From: an uncultured Clostridia bacterium
GTDB taxonomy: Bacteria > Bacillota > Clostridia > TANB77 > CAG-508
DNA length: 38,503 nucleotides
Reading direction: 5' to 3'
Assembly: GCA_934177795.1 (NCBI GenBank)
Contig: CAKPPS010000014.1
Location: 1 to 38,503 of the forward strand
The number at the start of each line of letters is the position of its first letter. Position 1 is the stretch's first letter. The translations under genes and the position numbers were made by a program. Positions 25,930 through 34,875 of the stretch are shown here, piece after piece. Under the pieces are notes generated by a model that saw nothing but the letters and a program-made list of their open reading frames with translations, was not told the DNA's origin and searched no databases.

Positions 25930-27406
25930 GTCAAAAATTTTTTTAATTAATGGACTATTTTTAACTATAACAACATTAATTTTACGTAGTGTTAGTTTGA
26001 TTTTTAATATATATATTGCAAATAAAGTTGGTACAGAAGCTATTGGTATTTTTAGCTTACTTATGTCTGTTTATTTATTTGCTATAACCGTTACTAGCTC
26101 TGGAATTGGAATTGCATGCACATATCTAGTTTCTGAAGAATTTGCGAAAAAGGATTATTCGTCAGGTATTAAGGCTGTAAAAATTTGTTTAATACTTTCT
26201 ATTTTTGTAGGTATTTTTACATCAATATTACTTAGCATAGCAGCCCCTATCATCTCTAGAACTTTCTTAAAAAATGCTGTTTCTTGTATACCAATATACT
26301 GTATTTCTCTAGGATTACCTTTAATATCTGTATCTTCTGTTATTAATGGTTATTTTTCTGCTGTTAGAAAACCTTACAAAAGTGCTATTTCACAAATTTT
26401 AGAAACTTTGGCAAAAATTTTTGCAAGCATTTTCTTACTTACATTTCTTGCACCAATAGATATCGAAATTATTTGCCTTTGCTTGTTGTTAGCTGATGTA
26501 ATCTCTGAAATATTCTCTTTTACTTTAAATATAGTTTTTTATTTAATTGACATAAGAAAATATTCAAATAAAAGACACATTTCCAATAATGTAAAACAGA
26601 AAATATTTAATATTGCTGTTCCTATTTCTATTACATCTTGTATTCGCTCTGGACTTTCTACCTTAAAACAATTTCTTATTCCTGCTAGACTGAGTCTGTC
26701 TGGTATGTCCTATTCACTGGCAGTTACAAATTATGGTCTCATCGGAGGAATGGTAATGCCAATTATTATGTTTGCATCAGTTTTCATCTATTCTTTTAGT
26801 AATTTACTAATTCCAGAATTCTGTAGATTATTTACTTGTAAATATTTTAATAGATTAAAGCATATTTGTAATATAATTTTTGAATTGACTGCAATTTTTT
26901 CGCTTGGTATTACAGCTATATTCTTTATATTTGCAAATGATATAAGTTTTTTAGTATATAAATCAATTGAATCTGGTAAATGGCTAAAAATCTTATCTCC
27001 TCTTATATTTTTTATTTATTTAGATAACATTATTGATAATATGTTAAAAGGTATTAATGCTCAAGTAAGCGTAATGATTTGTAATATTATTGATTTGGCT
27101 GTTACCATTTCAATTATATTTTTTATTGTACCAATTTGGGGGCTAAATGGATACATTTTTAGTATTTTTGTTAGTGAATTTTTAAATTTTGCAATTAGCA
27201 GTTTTCAATTGAGGAAAAAACTTCATTTTTCTTTCAATTTTCAAACATATATTATTAGGCCTTTAATTGCTTGTATTGCCTCTTATTTTATATTAATTAT
27301 TTTTAGAAATTTTTTTGAAAATAGTTTATTACAAATTACAATATTTTCATTGTTATATTTTTTAATAACGCTTTTTCTATATAAGTTTAAGCAACAAAAT
27401 TTTTAA
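25922..27406 (+). CDS. SpoVB/MurJ-like oligosaccharide or lipid II flippase (MOP superfamily)
   Basis: The protein has 494 residues with about 14 hydrophobic helices. It starts at TTG with AAGGTGAT upstream. The N-terminal LRSVSLIFNIYIANKVGTEAIGIFSLLMSVY and VISRTFLKN/INGYFSAVRKPYKSAISQI segments match the stage V sporulation protein B/polysaccharide biosynthesis family. These proteins flip undecaprenyl-linked sugars or lipid II across the membrane. No other spore gene is seen here, so SpoVB homology need not mean sporulation. The 5' hairpin suggests translational control. Confidence 0.88.
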   Translation: MKKSKIFLINGLFLTITTLILRSVSLIFNIYIANKVGTEAIGIFSLLMSVYLFAITVTSSGIGIACTYLVSEEFAKKDYSSGIKAVKICLILSIFVGIFTSILLSIAAPIISRTFLKNAVSCIPIYCISLGLPLISVSSVINGYFSAVRKPYKSAISQILETLAKIFASIFLLTFLAPIDIEIICLCLLLADVISEIFSFTLNIVFYLIDIRKYSNKRHISNNVKQKIFNIAVPISITSCIRSGLSTLKQFLIPARLSLSGMSYSLAVTNYGLIGGMVMPIIMFASVFIYSFSNLLIPEFCRLFTCKYFNRLKHICNIIFELTAIFSLGITAIFFIFANDISFLVYKSIESGKWLKILSPLIFFIYLDNIIDNMLKGINAQVSVMICNIIDLAVTISIIFFIVPIWGLNGYIFSIFVSEFLNFAISSFQLRKKLHFSFNFQTYIIRPLIACIASYFILIIFRNFFENSLLQITIFSLLYFLITLFLYKFKQQNF

Positions 27407-27426
27407 AGCAAATTTCTGCGCAATAT

Positions 27427-27469
27427 AAAAATGTTACACCATAATATATATTTATGATGTAACATTTTT
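27427..27469. terminator. Bidirectional terminator between the flippase gene and ftsZ
   Basis: AAAAATGTTACA-type arms at 27427-27438 and 27458-27469 pair over 12 bp and extend inward with CATAA/TTATG. T-rich sequence follows on both strands. Confidence 0.8.
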
Positions 27470-27481
27470 ATATTTATTTTT

Positions 27482-28474
27482 TTATTCTTCAACACCTGTT
27501 GCTATCACTGTTACTATTACTTTATCTTCTAACGTATTGTCTGTAGTTGTGCCAAATACAACATTTGCTTCTGGACTAATTAAATCATTTATTTTTGCAA
27601 TACCATCACTAATTTCACTTAATGCTAAATCTGAATTTCCTCTAACATTAAAAATAACTCCTTTAGCATTGTTAATTTTATTTTCTGTTAATGGATTACT
27701 TATAGCTTGCTCTACTGCATCTATAATTCTAAGTTCTCCTGATGATTCTCCTATCCCCATATATGCCATTCCTTTATATTTTAACATAGTAGATATATCC
27801 GCAAAATCCACATTTACATCACCTACAGATGTAATTAAATCTGTTATGCTTTTTATTCCTTGTTCTAATACATTATCTGCCATTTTAAAAGCATTTATTA
27901 TACTCATTTTTTGATTTCCTGCTATTTTTAATAATTTATCGTTTGATATTAATATCAAACTATTAACATGTTGTTTTAGCTTTTCTATACCATTTTTAGC
28001 TCTACTGGCTCTCATTTTTCCTTCAAACAAAAATGGCTTTGTTACTATTGCTATTGTTTGTATTCCCATTTCTTGTGCTACTTCTGCAACTACTGGAATG
28101 GCTCCTGTACCAGTTCCACCTCCCATTCCGGCAGTTAAAAATAGTAAACTAGTTCCTTGTAGCAATTGCTTGATTTCTTCTTTGCTTTCTATTGCTGCTT
28201 TTTCTCCCATAGCAGGATTAGCTCCAGCTCCTAGACCTTTTGTTGTTTCTTTTCCAATTTGTAAAACATTGTCCATTTTTGTTTTATTTAACATTGCTAG
28301 TTCTGTATTGATAAAATAAAATTCTACATCTTTTACACTATCGGCAATCATTTGTCTAACAGCATTATTTCCTCCTCCGCCGATTCCTATAACTTTTATT
28401 TTGGGAGTTATATTTTTCTGTTCTCCATATATCTTTCCTATATTGTTTCCGTTTTTACTCTCAATCTGTATCAT
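27482..28474 (-). CDS. ftsZ: FtsZ-family GTPase lacking the C-terminal linker and tail
   Basis: The 330-residue protein has the tubulin/FtsZ GTP-binding core: GIGGGGNNAV (31-40), the signature GGGTGTG at 118-124 and the T7 loop NVDFAD at 221-226 with its catalytic Asp. It ends at VTVIATGVEE, exactly where the globular domain of FtsZ normally finishes. The flexible linker and the conserved peptide that binds FtsA, SepF and ZapD-type partners are missing. It forms a cytoplasmic division filament if canonical. It may instead be a second, divergent FtsZ copy. AAAGGA precedes the ATG and a good promoter lies upstream. Confidence 0.9.
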   Translation of the reverse strand: MIQIESKNGNNIGKIYGEQKNITPKIKVIGIGGGGNNAVRQMIADSVKDVEFYFINTELAMLNKTKMDNVLQIGKETTKGLGAGANPAMGEKAAIESKEEIKQLLQGTSLLFLTAGMGGGTGTGAIPVVAEVAQEMGIQTIAIVTKPFLFEGKMRASRAKNGIEKLKQHVNSLILISNDKLLKIAGNQKMSIINAFKMADNVLEQGIKSITDLITSVGDVNVDFADISTMLKYKGMAYMGIGESSGELRIIDAVEQAISNPLTENKINNAKGVIFNVRGNSDLALSEISDGIAKINDLISPEANVVFGTTTDNTLEDKVIVTVIATGVEE

Positions 28475-28523
28475 TTCTTATATCCTTTCCTATTAATGAT
28501 TAACTTTTGTTTAGCTGACTTGT

Positions 28524-28552
28524 ATTATACATTTTCTTTAAAATTTTTTCAA
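28524..28552 (-). promoter_or_regulatory. Sigma-A promoter for ftsZ
   Basis: TTGAAA (28552-28547) and TATAAT (28529-28524) on the minus strand are 17 nt apart, with an extended TG before the -10 box. They lie about 50 nt upstream of the ftsZ start. Confidence 0.7.
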
Positions 28553-28622
28553 TATTAAATATTAATTTTATTTTAAATTAATGTCAAGATGTTATAATTC
28601 ACAACTTATTTTAAATCATTAT

Positions 28623-29345
28623 CTAGTAATTTAATAAATATTCTGCATGTTTCTTTATCATTTTTAAAATAAAAATCACACAATCATCTATTGATTCTTC
28701 AATTTGTTTTTGACTATATAATTTATAATCTTTATTTATTCCATCTGGTATAATTTTTACTTTATCATTATATCTATCCATAACATATTTTATCGACAAT
28801 TTTACTTCTCTCTCATCTAATTCAATAAAATCTATATCTTTTAATTTTTCTAATATCTCCTCTGTATAATTTAATTTATCCATTAAATGATTTTTATAAG
28901 CATATTCGGAAAATATAACTAAATCTCTAGTTTTTATTTGTCTTGCTTCCTCATTATTGCATAAAATTTTTTCTCCATCATTTAACACTAGTCCAACTCT
29001 ATTTTTTTCTTCATCAAATACTCCTCTTTCTTCATAAGTTTTTGAATTCCAATAATAGTCAGCTAGCAGATGTGTATAATATCCAAGCATCAATGGATTT
29101 GAAAACTTTTCTTTATATTTTTCTGCAAATTTTCTTAAATTGTATCTTTTTTCTAGATGTTCTAAAACTAATACATTTACTTCAAAATGTGTCTTCTTAT
29201 GTGGTATTTTATGAGTTAAATCTTTTATTACATATCCGTTTGGTATATCTGGTAATATATTTCCAAATTCAAATAAATTCTCATCTATATTAACATTTTT
29301 TGCTATTTTTTTTGCTGTAGCCAAATGTATTGCCCATGTTGGCAT
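28623..29345 (-). CDS. Zinc-dependent phospholipase C-like protein (PF00882 type)
   Basis: The 240-residue cytoplasmic protein begins MPTWAIHLATAKKIAKN. It keeps the spaced metal-ligand pattern of the zinc-dependent PLC/S1-P1 fold: His7, the Asp of GNILPDIP, the His of KKTHFE and the His/Asp of LGYYTHLLADYYW. No signal peptide is present, unlike secreted toxins of this fold. Intracellular homologues are common in Clostridia and their substrates are unknown. GGAGGG precedes ATG 29345. Confidence 0.8.
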   Translation of the reverse strand: MPTWAIHLATAKKIAKNVNIDENLFEFGNILPDIPNGYVIKDLTHKIPHKKTHFEVNVLVLEHLEKRYNLRKFAEKYKEKFSNPLMLGYYTHLLADYYWNSKTYEERGVFDEEKNRVGLVLNDGEKILCNNEEARQIKTRDLVIFSEYAYKNHLMDKLNYTEEILEKLKDIDFIELDEREVKLSIKYVMDRYNDKVKIIPDGINKDYKLYSQKQIEESIDDCVIFILKMIKKHAEYLLNY

Positions 29346-29483
29346 TATTTTCCCTCCATTCTTTTCACTAACGTCTAACTTATTATATTTTATAATTCTA
29401 TTTTTTTCAACCTTTATTTTAAAGTAAATATGTGATATCTATATAAAAACTTGCATATATTGGTATCAATTGGAGGTATTTCT

Positions 29484-30728
29484 ATGAAAAAATTTATAAT
29501 AAAACTTTCTCTTTCATTATTTTCAACATTGCTTATTGTTCAAACTCTTCTTTTTACTACTATAAAAACATATGGTAATTTTGAATCATATATATGGCAA
29601 AATTCTGACACGTCTACAGAAGTTAATACAAATACAATTACAGATAATAGTAATCATTTAAACCTTGAATCTGCATCTGCTATTTTAATAGAACAATCTA
29701 CTGGACAGATTTTATATGCTCACAATATACATGAACAATTACGTCCAGCTTCAGTAACTAAAGTAATGAGTATTTTATTAATAATGGAAGCTATAGATTC
29801 TGGAAAAATTTCTTTAGCTGATAATGTACCATGTAGTCCACATGCTGCTTCTATGGGAGGCTCACAAATTTGGCTAGATACTAAAGAAACATTAACTGTA
29901 GATGATATGCTTAAAGCAATATGTGTTAATTCTGCAAATGATTGTGTTGTTGCTATGGCTGAATTCATTGCTGGTACTGAAGAAGGTTTTGTACAAATGA
30001 TGAATGATAAAGCTAGTCAATTAGGTATGAGTGATACTACTTTTAAAAATTGCCATGGATTAGATGAAGATGGTCATGTTTCTTCTAGTTATGATATTTC
30101 ATTAATGTCTAGAGAATTATTAAGTAAGCATCCTGATATTACTAAATATACAAGTATTTGGATGGATACACTTAGAGACGGAAAAACTCAACTTTCTAAT
30201 ACTAATAAATTAATTAAAAATTACAATGGTGCTACAGGTTTAAAAACAGGTTCTACATCTTTAGCTTTATATAATTTATCTGCTAGTGCTACTAGAAATG
30301 ATTTGTCTTTAATTGCAGTTGTTATGAAAGCTCCTAACACTAAAACTCGATTTGCTGAAGCCCAAAAACTATTAGATTATGGTTTTAGTAATTTTTCTTA
30401 TAAAAGCTTAGGAAAATCAGGTGATTGTATACAAAATATTAACATTTCTAAAGGAACTCCAGATTCATTACCTATAATATTAGAAAATGATGCTGGTATT
30501 TTATTATCCAAAGAAAACGAAAAAAATATTGAACAATCAATTAGTATTAATGAAAATATCTCTGCTCCAATTTCCAAAGGGCAAAAAGTTGGAGAAATTA
30601 CTTATAGTTTAGATGGTGATACTTTATTGACCGTAAATCTAATTTCACAAATTTCCATAGACAAAATTAATATTCTTTCTATGACACAAAACATATATTC
30701 TAAATGGTTTGATTTATTACGAACTTAA
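29484..30728 (+). CDS. D-alanyl-D-alanine carboxypeptidase (peptidase S11, DacF/DacA-type)
   Basis: The start is ATG 29484 with GGAGG seven nt upstream; an in-frame ATG at 29451 has none. The 414-residue penicillin-binding protein has a signal peptide (about 1-28) and the three active-site motifs SVTK (Ser90, Lys93), SAN (150-152) and KTG (254-256). A C-terminal PBP5-type beta domain and an amphipathic membrane-binding end follow. It trims the terminal D-Ala from peptidoglycan stem peptides outside the membrane. The next gene starts 16 nt after its stop, so they form an operon. Confidence 0.95.
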   Translation: MKKFIIKLSLSLFSTLLIVQTLLFTTIKTYGNFESYIWQNSDTSTEVNTNTITDNSNHLNLESASAILIEQSTGQILYAHNIHEQLRPASVTKVMSILLIMEAIDSGKISLADNVPCSPHAASMGGSQIWLDTKETLTVDDMLKAICVNSANDCVVAMAEFIAGTEEGFVQMMNDKASQLGMSDTTFKNCHGLDEDGHVSSSYDISLMSRELLSKHPDITKYTSIWMDTLRDGKTQLSNTNKLIKNYNGATGLKTGSTSLALYNLSASATRNDLSLIAVVMKAPNTKTRFAEAQKLLDYGFSNFSYKSLGKSGDCIQNINISKGTPDSLPIILENDAGILLSKENEKNIEQSISINENISAPISKGQKVGEITYSLDGDTLLTVNLISQISIDKINILSMTQNIYSKWFDLLRT

Positions 30729-30744
30729 GGATAGGAGTTTATGT

Positions 30745-31524
30745 ATGAAAATTATATTTTTTTCAAAAAAAACAGCAATTCTTACAATATTGATAATATT
30801 CTTGCTAGGTATAATATTTTTATTTTTAATATTACAATATTCCTATAACCCTCATATAGAAGTTTCTAGTTACTCTTCTAATTTTTTAAATAAAGTGTCT
30901 AGTCTTACAAATCAACAAGAAAAAGTTGCTTATTTAACCTTTGATGATGGACCAACTATAAAATCTACTCCAAAAATTCTGGATATTCTTGCAGAAGAAA
31001 ATATTAAAGCTACATTTTTTGTTATAGGCAAATATGTACAACATCATCCTGATATTGTAAAACGTGCTTATGATGATGGACATTATATTGCTAATCACGG
31101 ATATGACCATAAAAATCAAAATTTATACTCTAGTAATGAAAGCTTTATAAATGAAATCAAACATACAGATGAAGAAATTGGTAAAGCTGTTGGTGTTGAA
31201 AATTACTCTTCTCATGTTTTTCGTTTTCCAAATGGCTTTTTTTCTCCAAATTATAAGTCAAATAAAAAAAATTGTGTAAAATTACTCGAATCTATGGATT
31301 ATACTTATATTGATTGGAATTGCTTAAATAGAGATTCTGAAAGAAAATATTCAAATCAACAATTATTAAATAATCTTAAAAAAACTTCTAAAAATAAGGG
31401 AACTCTTGTTGTTTTAATGCATGACACTTGTGATGTTAATTCTAGTTATATGGTATTAAAAGAATCTATCAATTTTTTACGTGAACAAGGTTATTCTTTT
31501 AAAAATTTCTACGACTTACAATAA
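30745..31524 (+). CDS. Polysaccharide (peptidoglycan) deacetylase, NodB domain
   Basis: ATG 30745 follows ATAGGAG. The 259-residue protein has an N-terminal membrane anchor (about 10-32) and a NodB domain. Motif 1 is TFDDGP (65-70), the zinc-binding HGYDH has His118 and His122, and FRFPNG and LMHDT follow. It should remove acetyl groups from N-acetylglucosamine or N-acetylmuramic acid in the wall, as PdaA/PgdA do. Coupling with the carboxypeptidase gene points to peptidoglycan remodelling, as with DacF and PdaA in spore cortex formation. Confidence 0.93.
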   Translation: MKIIFFSKKTAILTILIIFLLGIIFLFLILQYSYNPHIEVSSYSSNFLNKVSSLTNQQEKVAYLTFDDGPTIKSTPKILDILAEENIKATFFVIGKYVQHHPDIVKRAYDDGHYIANHGYDHKNQNLYSSNESFINEIKHTDEEIGKAVGVENYSSHVFRFPNGFFSPNYKSNKKNCVKLLESMDYTYIDWNCLNRDSERKYSNQQLLNNLKKTSKNKGTLVVLMHDTCDVNSSYMVLKESINFLREQGYSFKNFYDLQ

Positions 31525-31539
31525 TTGTTTGCTTTTATA

Positions 31540-31596
31540 GATTGTAGCTATTTATATAATAGGAAAGTATCACTTTCTTATTATATAAATAAAAAG
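31540..31596. repeat. Palindromic intergenic repeat, copy B
   Basis: This unit matches copy A at 24461-24518 over about 57 bp, including the flank GATTGTAGCT and the stem TTATATAATAGGAAAGT. The changed base keeps pairing as G-U on the plus strand. It lies between the deacetylase gene and the guaA terminator. Confidence 0.7.
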
Positions 31597-31638
31597 ACAA
31601 TATACTAGAAAATATCTTGTCTAGTATATTATCTTTTT
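31591..31638 (-). terminator. Terminator of guaA
   Basis: Arms at 31620-31638 and 31591-31609 form a 19-bp stem with G-U pairing on the minus strand. The stem ends in TTTTTATTTA just past the guaA stop codon. Confidence 0.85.
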
Positions 31639-31641
31639 ATT

Positions 31642-33495
31642 TTATTGCCATTCACATGTTGCTGGTGGTTTACTTGTAACATCATAAATAATAAATTCTA
31701 TTTTATCACCAAATTGTTCCGTTATTTCTTTTACTATTTTATCAATCATTTCTTTTGATGCTTCTGTTCCTATCTCAGCTGGTCTACCTGTCATAAAATC
31801 ATTTGTTACAAAAGTTCTGATAGCTACAGAATATTTTTTATTAATACCAACTGGAATTAATACTGCAAATGTTTGATTTGCTTTACTTTTTTCTAAATTA
31901 GTTGTAACAATATAATCAAGCTCTCTTAAAAGGTCTACACATTCATCACAAATTTTCATATCCCAACATTTAATTGGTTCAGTTATATTTTGAGTATTTA
32001 ATATATATCCTACTCTATTTATAGATGAAATTGTGTCTGTAATTTGCTTAGCTTTTGATGTAACCATCTTCCAATTCAAGTCGGTTTCATCTCCTGCCAT
32101 TAAACATAAATTTCTATAACTTCGTGCATCTCCTTGCACGCCTACTGATTTTAGAGGAAGTATGAATCCTTGTTGATTTTCTTGTTCTAATATATTTTTT
32201 AATTTTTCGTTATCCTCTTCTTGTATTTCTGCTTCTTGAGATTTATCATGGCAAAGTAATCTTATTGCTAGTCCTGGTCCTGGAAATGGTTGACGTTCTG
32301 CTATTTCTTCTTCTAATCCTAACATTCTTGCTACTTTTCTAACTTCATCTTTATGCCAATCACTATTTGTTTCTATTATTAACCCTTTTGCTCTAGCATC
32401 TCTAACCGCTTTAACATCATTATGATGTGTTTTTATTTTATGTGCAAATCCACTTATATCTGGATTTCCACTCTCAATTAAATCTGGTCTTAATGTTCCT
32501 TGAGCTATAAATGTAGTTTCTGGGTCAAGGCCTAATCTATCTATTACTTTTGCTGTTATTTTTAAGAATATATCTCCAATGATCGCTCTTTTTTCTTCTG
32601 GGTCTGTTGTATCTACTAATGGTCCTAAAACTTTTCCATCAACTTCTACTTTTGTATTGAAGAATTCTTCTTTAGCATTTTCTCTTATTAAATTTTTTAA
32701 TCCTAATCTTTTTAGATTTTCACAAATTAAATCGCTTTCATTTTTTCTCATAAATCCTGAATCCACATGTATCGCATAAATTTGTTCTGGTTTTAATGCT
32801 TTTAATAACAATGCTGCTGTAACTGCTGAATCTACTCCACCACTTACTAATACTATTACTTTCTTATCTTGAACTTTTTCTTTTATCATTTTTACAGATG
32901 TTTCTATTCTATCATCTAACGCATATACTTCTTTATATTCAGCCACTTTTCTTATAAAGTTTTCTAACATCTTCATTCCATTTTCTGTTAAATCTACTTC
33001 TGGATGAAATTGTACTCCATACATTTTTTTCTCTTCATTTCCTACAGCTGCTATTGCATCACCTGATTTTCCTATAATTTTAAATCCTTCTGGTAATACT
33101 TTAACTGTATCTCCATGACTCATTAATACTTGTTGTTTTTTGTTTAATCCTTCAAATATTAATGCTGTATTGTCTATATCAATTTCACATTGTCCATATT
33201 CTTTAATTACATTACTATCTACTACACCTTTAAAATAATCTGACATAAGTTGCATTCCATAGCATATACCTAAAACTGGTACTCCCAATTCAAATATTTT
33301 ATAATCAAATCCTAATCTTTCATCTTGTCCTATACAATTTGGTCCTCCTGAAAGTATAATTGACTGATATTCTTTAAGTTCTGAACTTTTCACATTTATA
33401 GGGAATATATCTGATTTTACCCCCAATTCTCTTACTCTTCTATCAATTACCTTTGTATATTGACCTCCACAGTCTAATATTGCTAATTTTTCCAT
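31642..33495 (-). CDS. guaA: GMP synthase (glutamine-hydrolysing), long form
   Basis: The protein has 617 residues, about 90 more than the usual 510-525. The class I amidotransferase domain has nucleophile Cys78 (GICYGMQ), His164 and Glu166. The ATP pyrophosphatase domain has SGGVDS at 218-223. The C-terminal dimerisation region has PFPGPGLAIR, SVGVQGDARSYRN and the final KPPATCEWQ. The extra length is a block within the dimerisation part containing TEPIKCWDMKICDECVDLL, with several Cys. It amidates XMP to GMP in the cytoplasm. A 7-bp perfect inverted repeat with a 2-nt centre (33540-33555) lies upstream and could be an operator. Confidence 0.95.
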   Translation of the reverse strand: MEKLAILDCGGQYTKVIDRRVRELGVKSDIFPINVKSSELKEYQSIILSGGPNCIGQDERLGFDYKIFELGVPVLGICYGMQLMSDYFKGVVDSNVIKEYGQCEIDIDNTALIFEGLNKKQQVLMSHGDTVKVLPEGFKIIGKSGDAIAAVGNEEKKMYGVQFHPEVDLTENGMKMLENFIRKVAEYKEVYALDDRIETSVKMIKEKVQDKKVIVLVSGGVDSAVTAALLLKALKPEQIYAIHVDSGFMRKNESDLICENLKRLGLKNLIRENAKEEFFNTKVEVDGKVLGPLVDTTDPEEKRAIIGDIFLKITAKVIDRLGLDPETTFIAQGTLRPDLIESGNPDISGFAHKIKTHHNDVKAVRDARAKGLIIETNSDWHKDEVRKVARMLGLEEEIAERQPFPGPGLAIRLLCHDKSQEAEIQEEDNEKLKNILEQENQQGFILPLKSVGVQGDARSYRNLCLMAGDETDLNWKMVTSKAKQITDTISSINRVGYILNTQNITEPIKCWDMKICDECVDLLRELDYIVTTNLEKSKANQTFAVLIPVGINKKYSVAIRTFVTNDFMTGRPAEIGTEASKEMIDKIVKEITEQFGDKIEFIIYDVTSKPPATCEWQ

Positions 33496-33539
33496 ACTTC
33501 CTCCTTTTACTACTTGTTTTATGTAAAATCTCGTAAACC

Positions 33540-33555
33540 TATGTTATGTAACATA
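33540..33555 (-). promoter_or_regulatory. Operator-like palindrome upstream of guaA
   Basis: TATGTTA-TG-TAACATA is a perfect inverted repeat about 45 nt before the guaA start. The spacing would suit a regulator site near the promoter. No known regulator matches with confidence. Confidence 0.35.
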
Positions 33556-33567
33556 ATATCATAAATT

Positions 33568-34863
33568 TTAAAATATATCAACTTTTTTTTGTTTCATTTC
33601 TTTAAATTTTTTAATTATCTCTTCTATTTTCATTACTTTCTTAGAGCCATCTTTTGTTTTCTCTATTTCTGCAAATCCTTCTTCTGTATTATTTCCCATA
33701 ATAGCTATATATGGTACTCCAAGAATTTTTGCATTTCTTATTTTTCCACCTATTGAACCTTTTACATCATCAATTATTACATCTACATCATTATCTATAA
33801 ATTCTTTATACATTTCTTCTGCTATATCTTTTTTATTTTCATTGCTTATAATATATAAATGATATGGTGCTACAGAAACAGGTAATGAAAAGCCTGTTAC
33901 ATTTCCATTTTCAATTATAATATTATTTTCGTAAATTAATCCCAGTACTCTACTTACACCTATGCCATAACATCCCATTTGAAATGGCTGACTATTATTC
34001 TTATCATCTATAAATTTTATATCCATAGAATCTGAATATTTAGTTCCTAATGCAAATATATGCCCTAATTCACATGCTTTTTCTTCTTTTAAATTTTCTA
34101 CATTTTCAATATTGTAATTTTCTTTTAAATATTTTTCAGAATCTTCTCTTTCTAATATTTCAACATTTAATCCTTGATTGGTATCTTTATCAAATAATAT
34201 TCTATCTTCTCCTATTTTAGATAAAGCCATTATTTCTTCTGAGTTGCTTCCTCCCATTGCTCCATTATCTGCAGCTACAGCAACAATATCTAGCCCTATT
34301 TCTTTAAATGTTTTAAAATATGTTTCTTTTACCTTTTTATAAGTTTCTGACATTCCTTGTTCGTCTTTATCAAATGTATATAAATCAAACATCAAGAATT
34401 CTTTTCCTCTTAATAAATATCCTCTATTTCTTATTTCATTTCTAAATTTAGGTCCTATTTGATAAAAACCTACAGGCATTTGCTTATGAGAAGTTATTCT
34501 GTTTTCAATGAACATTGTTGTAGCCTCTTCTGCTGTTGGTGCTAAACAATATGTTCCTTTATCTGTTTCAGAAATCATAGTAACTCCTTCTTCTAGGTAT
34601 TTATCATATCTTCCTGATCTTTTCCATATTTCGTCTTGTTGTATTATTGGCATCTGTACTTCTATAAAATCTGCTCTGTTAAAATTTTTCTTTATTATCT
34701 CTTCTATATTATCTTGAACTTTTAATGGAATATTATCATAAGCATATACACCACTTCCATATTGTTTTATTTGTCCTGTTTGCATTAATATATCTTGTGC
34801 TGGATACATTTCATCTAAGTTGCTTAATTTAACATTTTTCATTCCCATTTTTGATATTCTCAT
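33568..34863 (-). CDS. proS: Prolyl-tRNA synthetase, short form with reduced insertion domain
   Basis: The 431-residue class II synthetase has motif 2 (GPKFRNEIRNRGYLLRGKEF), motif 3 (GCYGIGVSRVLG) and a C-terminal anticodon-binding domain (PYHLYIISNENK..., SIGGKIRNAKILGVPY). Between motifs 2 and 3, the roughly 180-residue editing (INS) domain of typical bacterial ProRS is replaced by about 60 residues, so mischarged Ala-tRNAPro is probably not edited in cis. GGAGG precedes ATG 34863. It lies 12 nt after valS and is probably co-transcribed. Confidence 0.95.
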   Translation of the reverse strand: MRISKMGMKNVKLSNLDEMYPAQDILMQTGQIKQYGSGVYAYDNIPLKVQDNIEEIIKKNFNRADFIEVQMPIIQQDEIWKRSGRYDKYLEEGVTMISETDKGTYCLAPTAEEATTMFIENRITSHKQMPVGFYQIGPKFRNEIRNRGYLLRGKEFLMFDLYTFDKDEQGMSETYKKVKETYFKTFKEIGLDIVAVAADNGAMGGSNSEEIMALSKIGEDRILFDKDTNQGLNVEILEREDSEKYLKENYNIENVENLKEEKACELGHIFALGTKYSDSMDIKFIDDKNNSQPFQMGCYGIGVSRVLGLIYENNIIIENGNVTGFSLPVSVAPYHLYIISNENKKDIAEEMYKEFIDNDVDVIIDDVKGSIGGKIRNAKILGVPYIAIMGNNTEEGFAEIEKTKDGSKKVMKIEEIIKKFKEMKQKKVDIF

Positions 34864-34875
34864 TTAAATTCCTCC

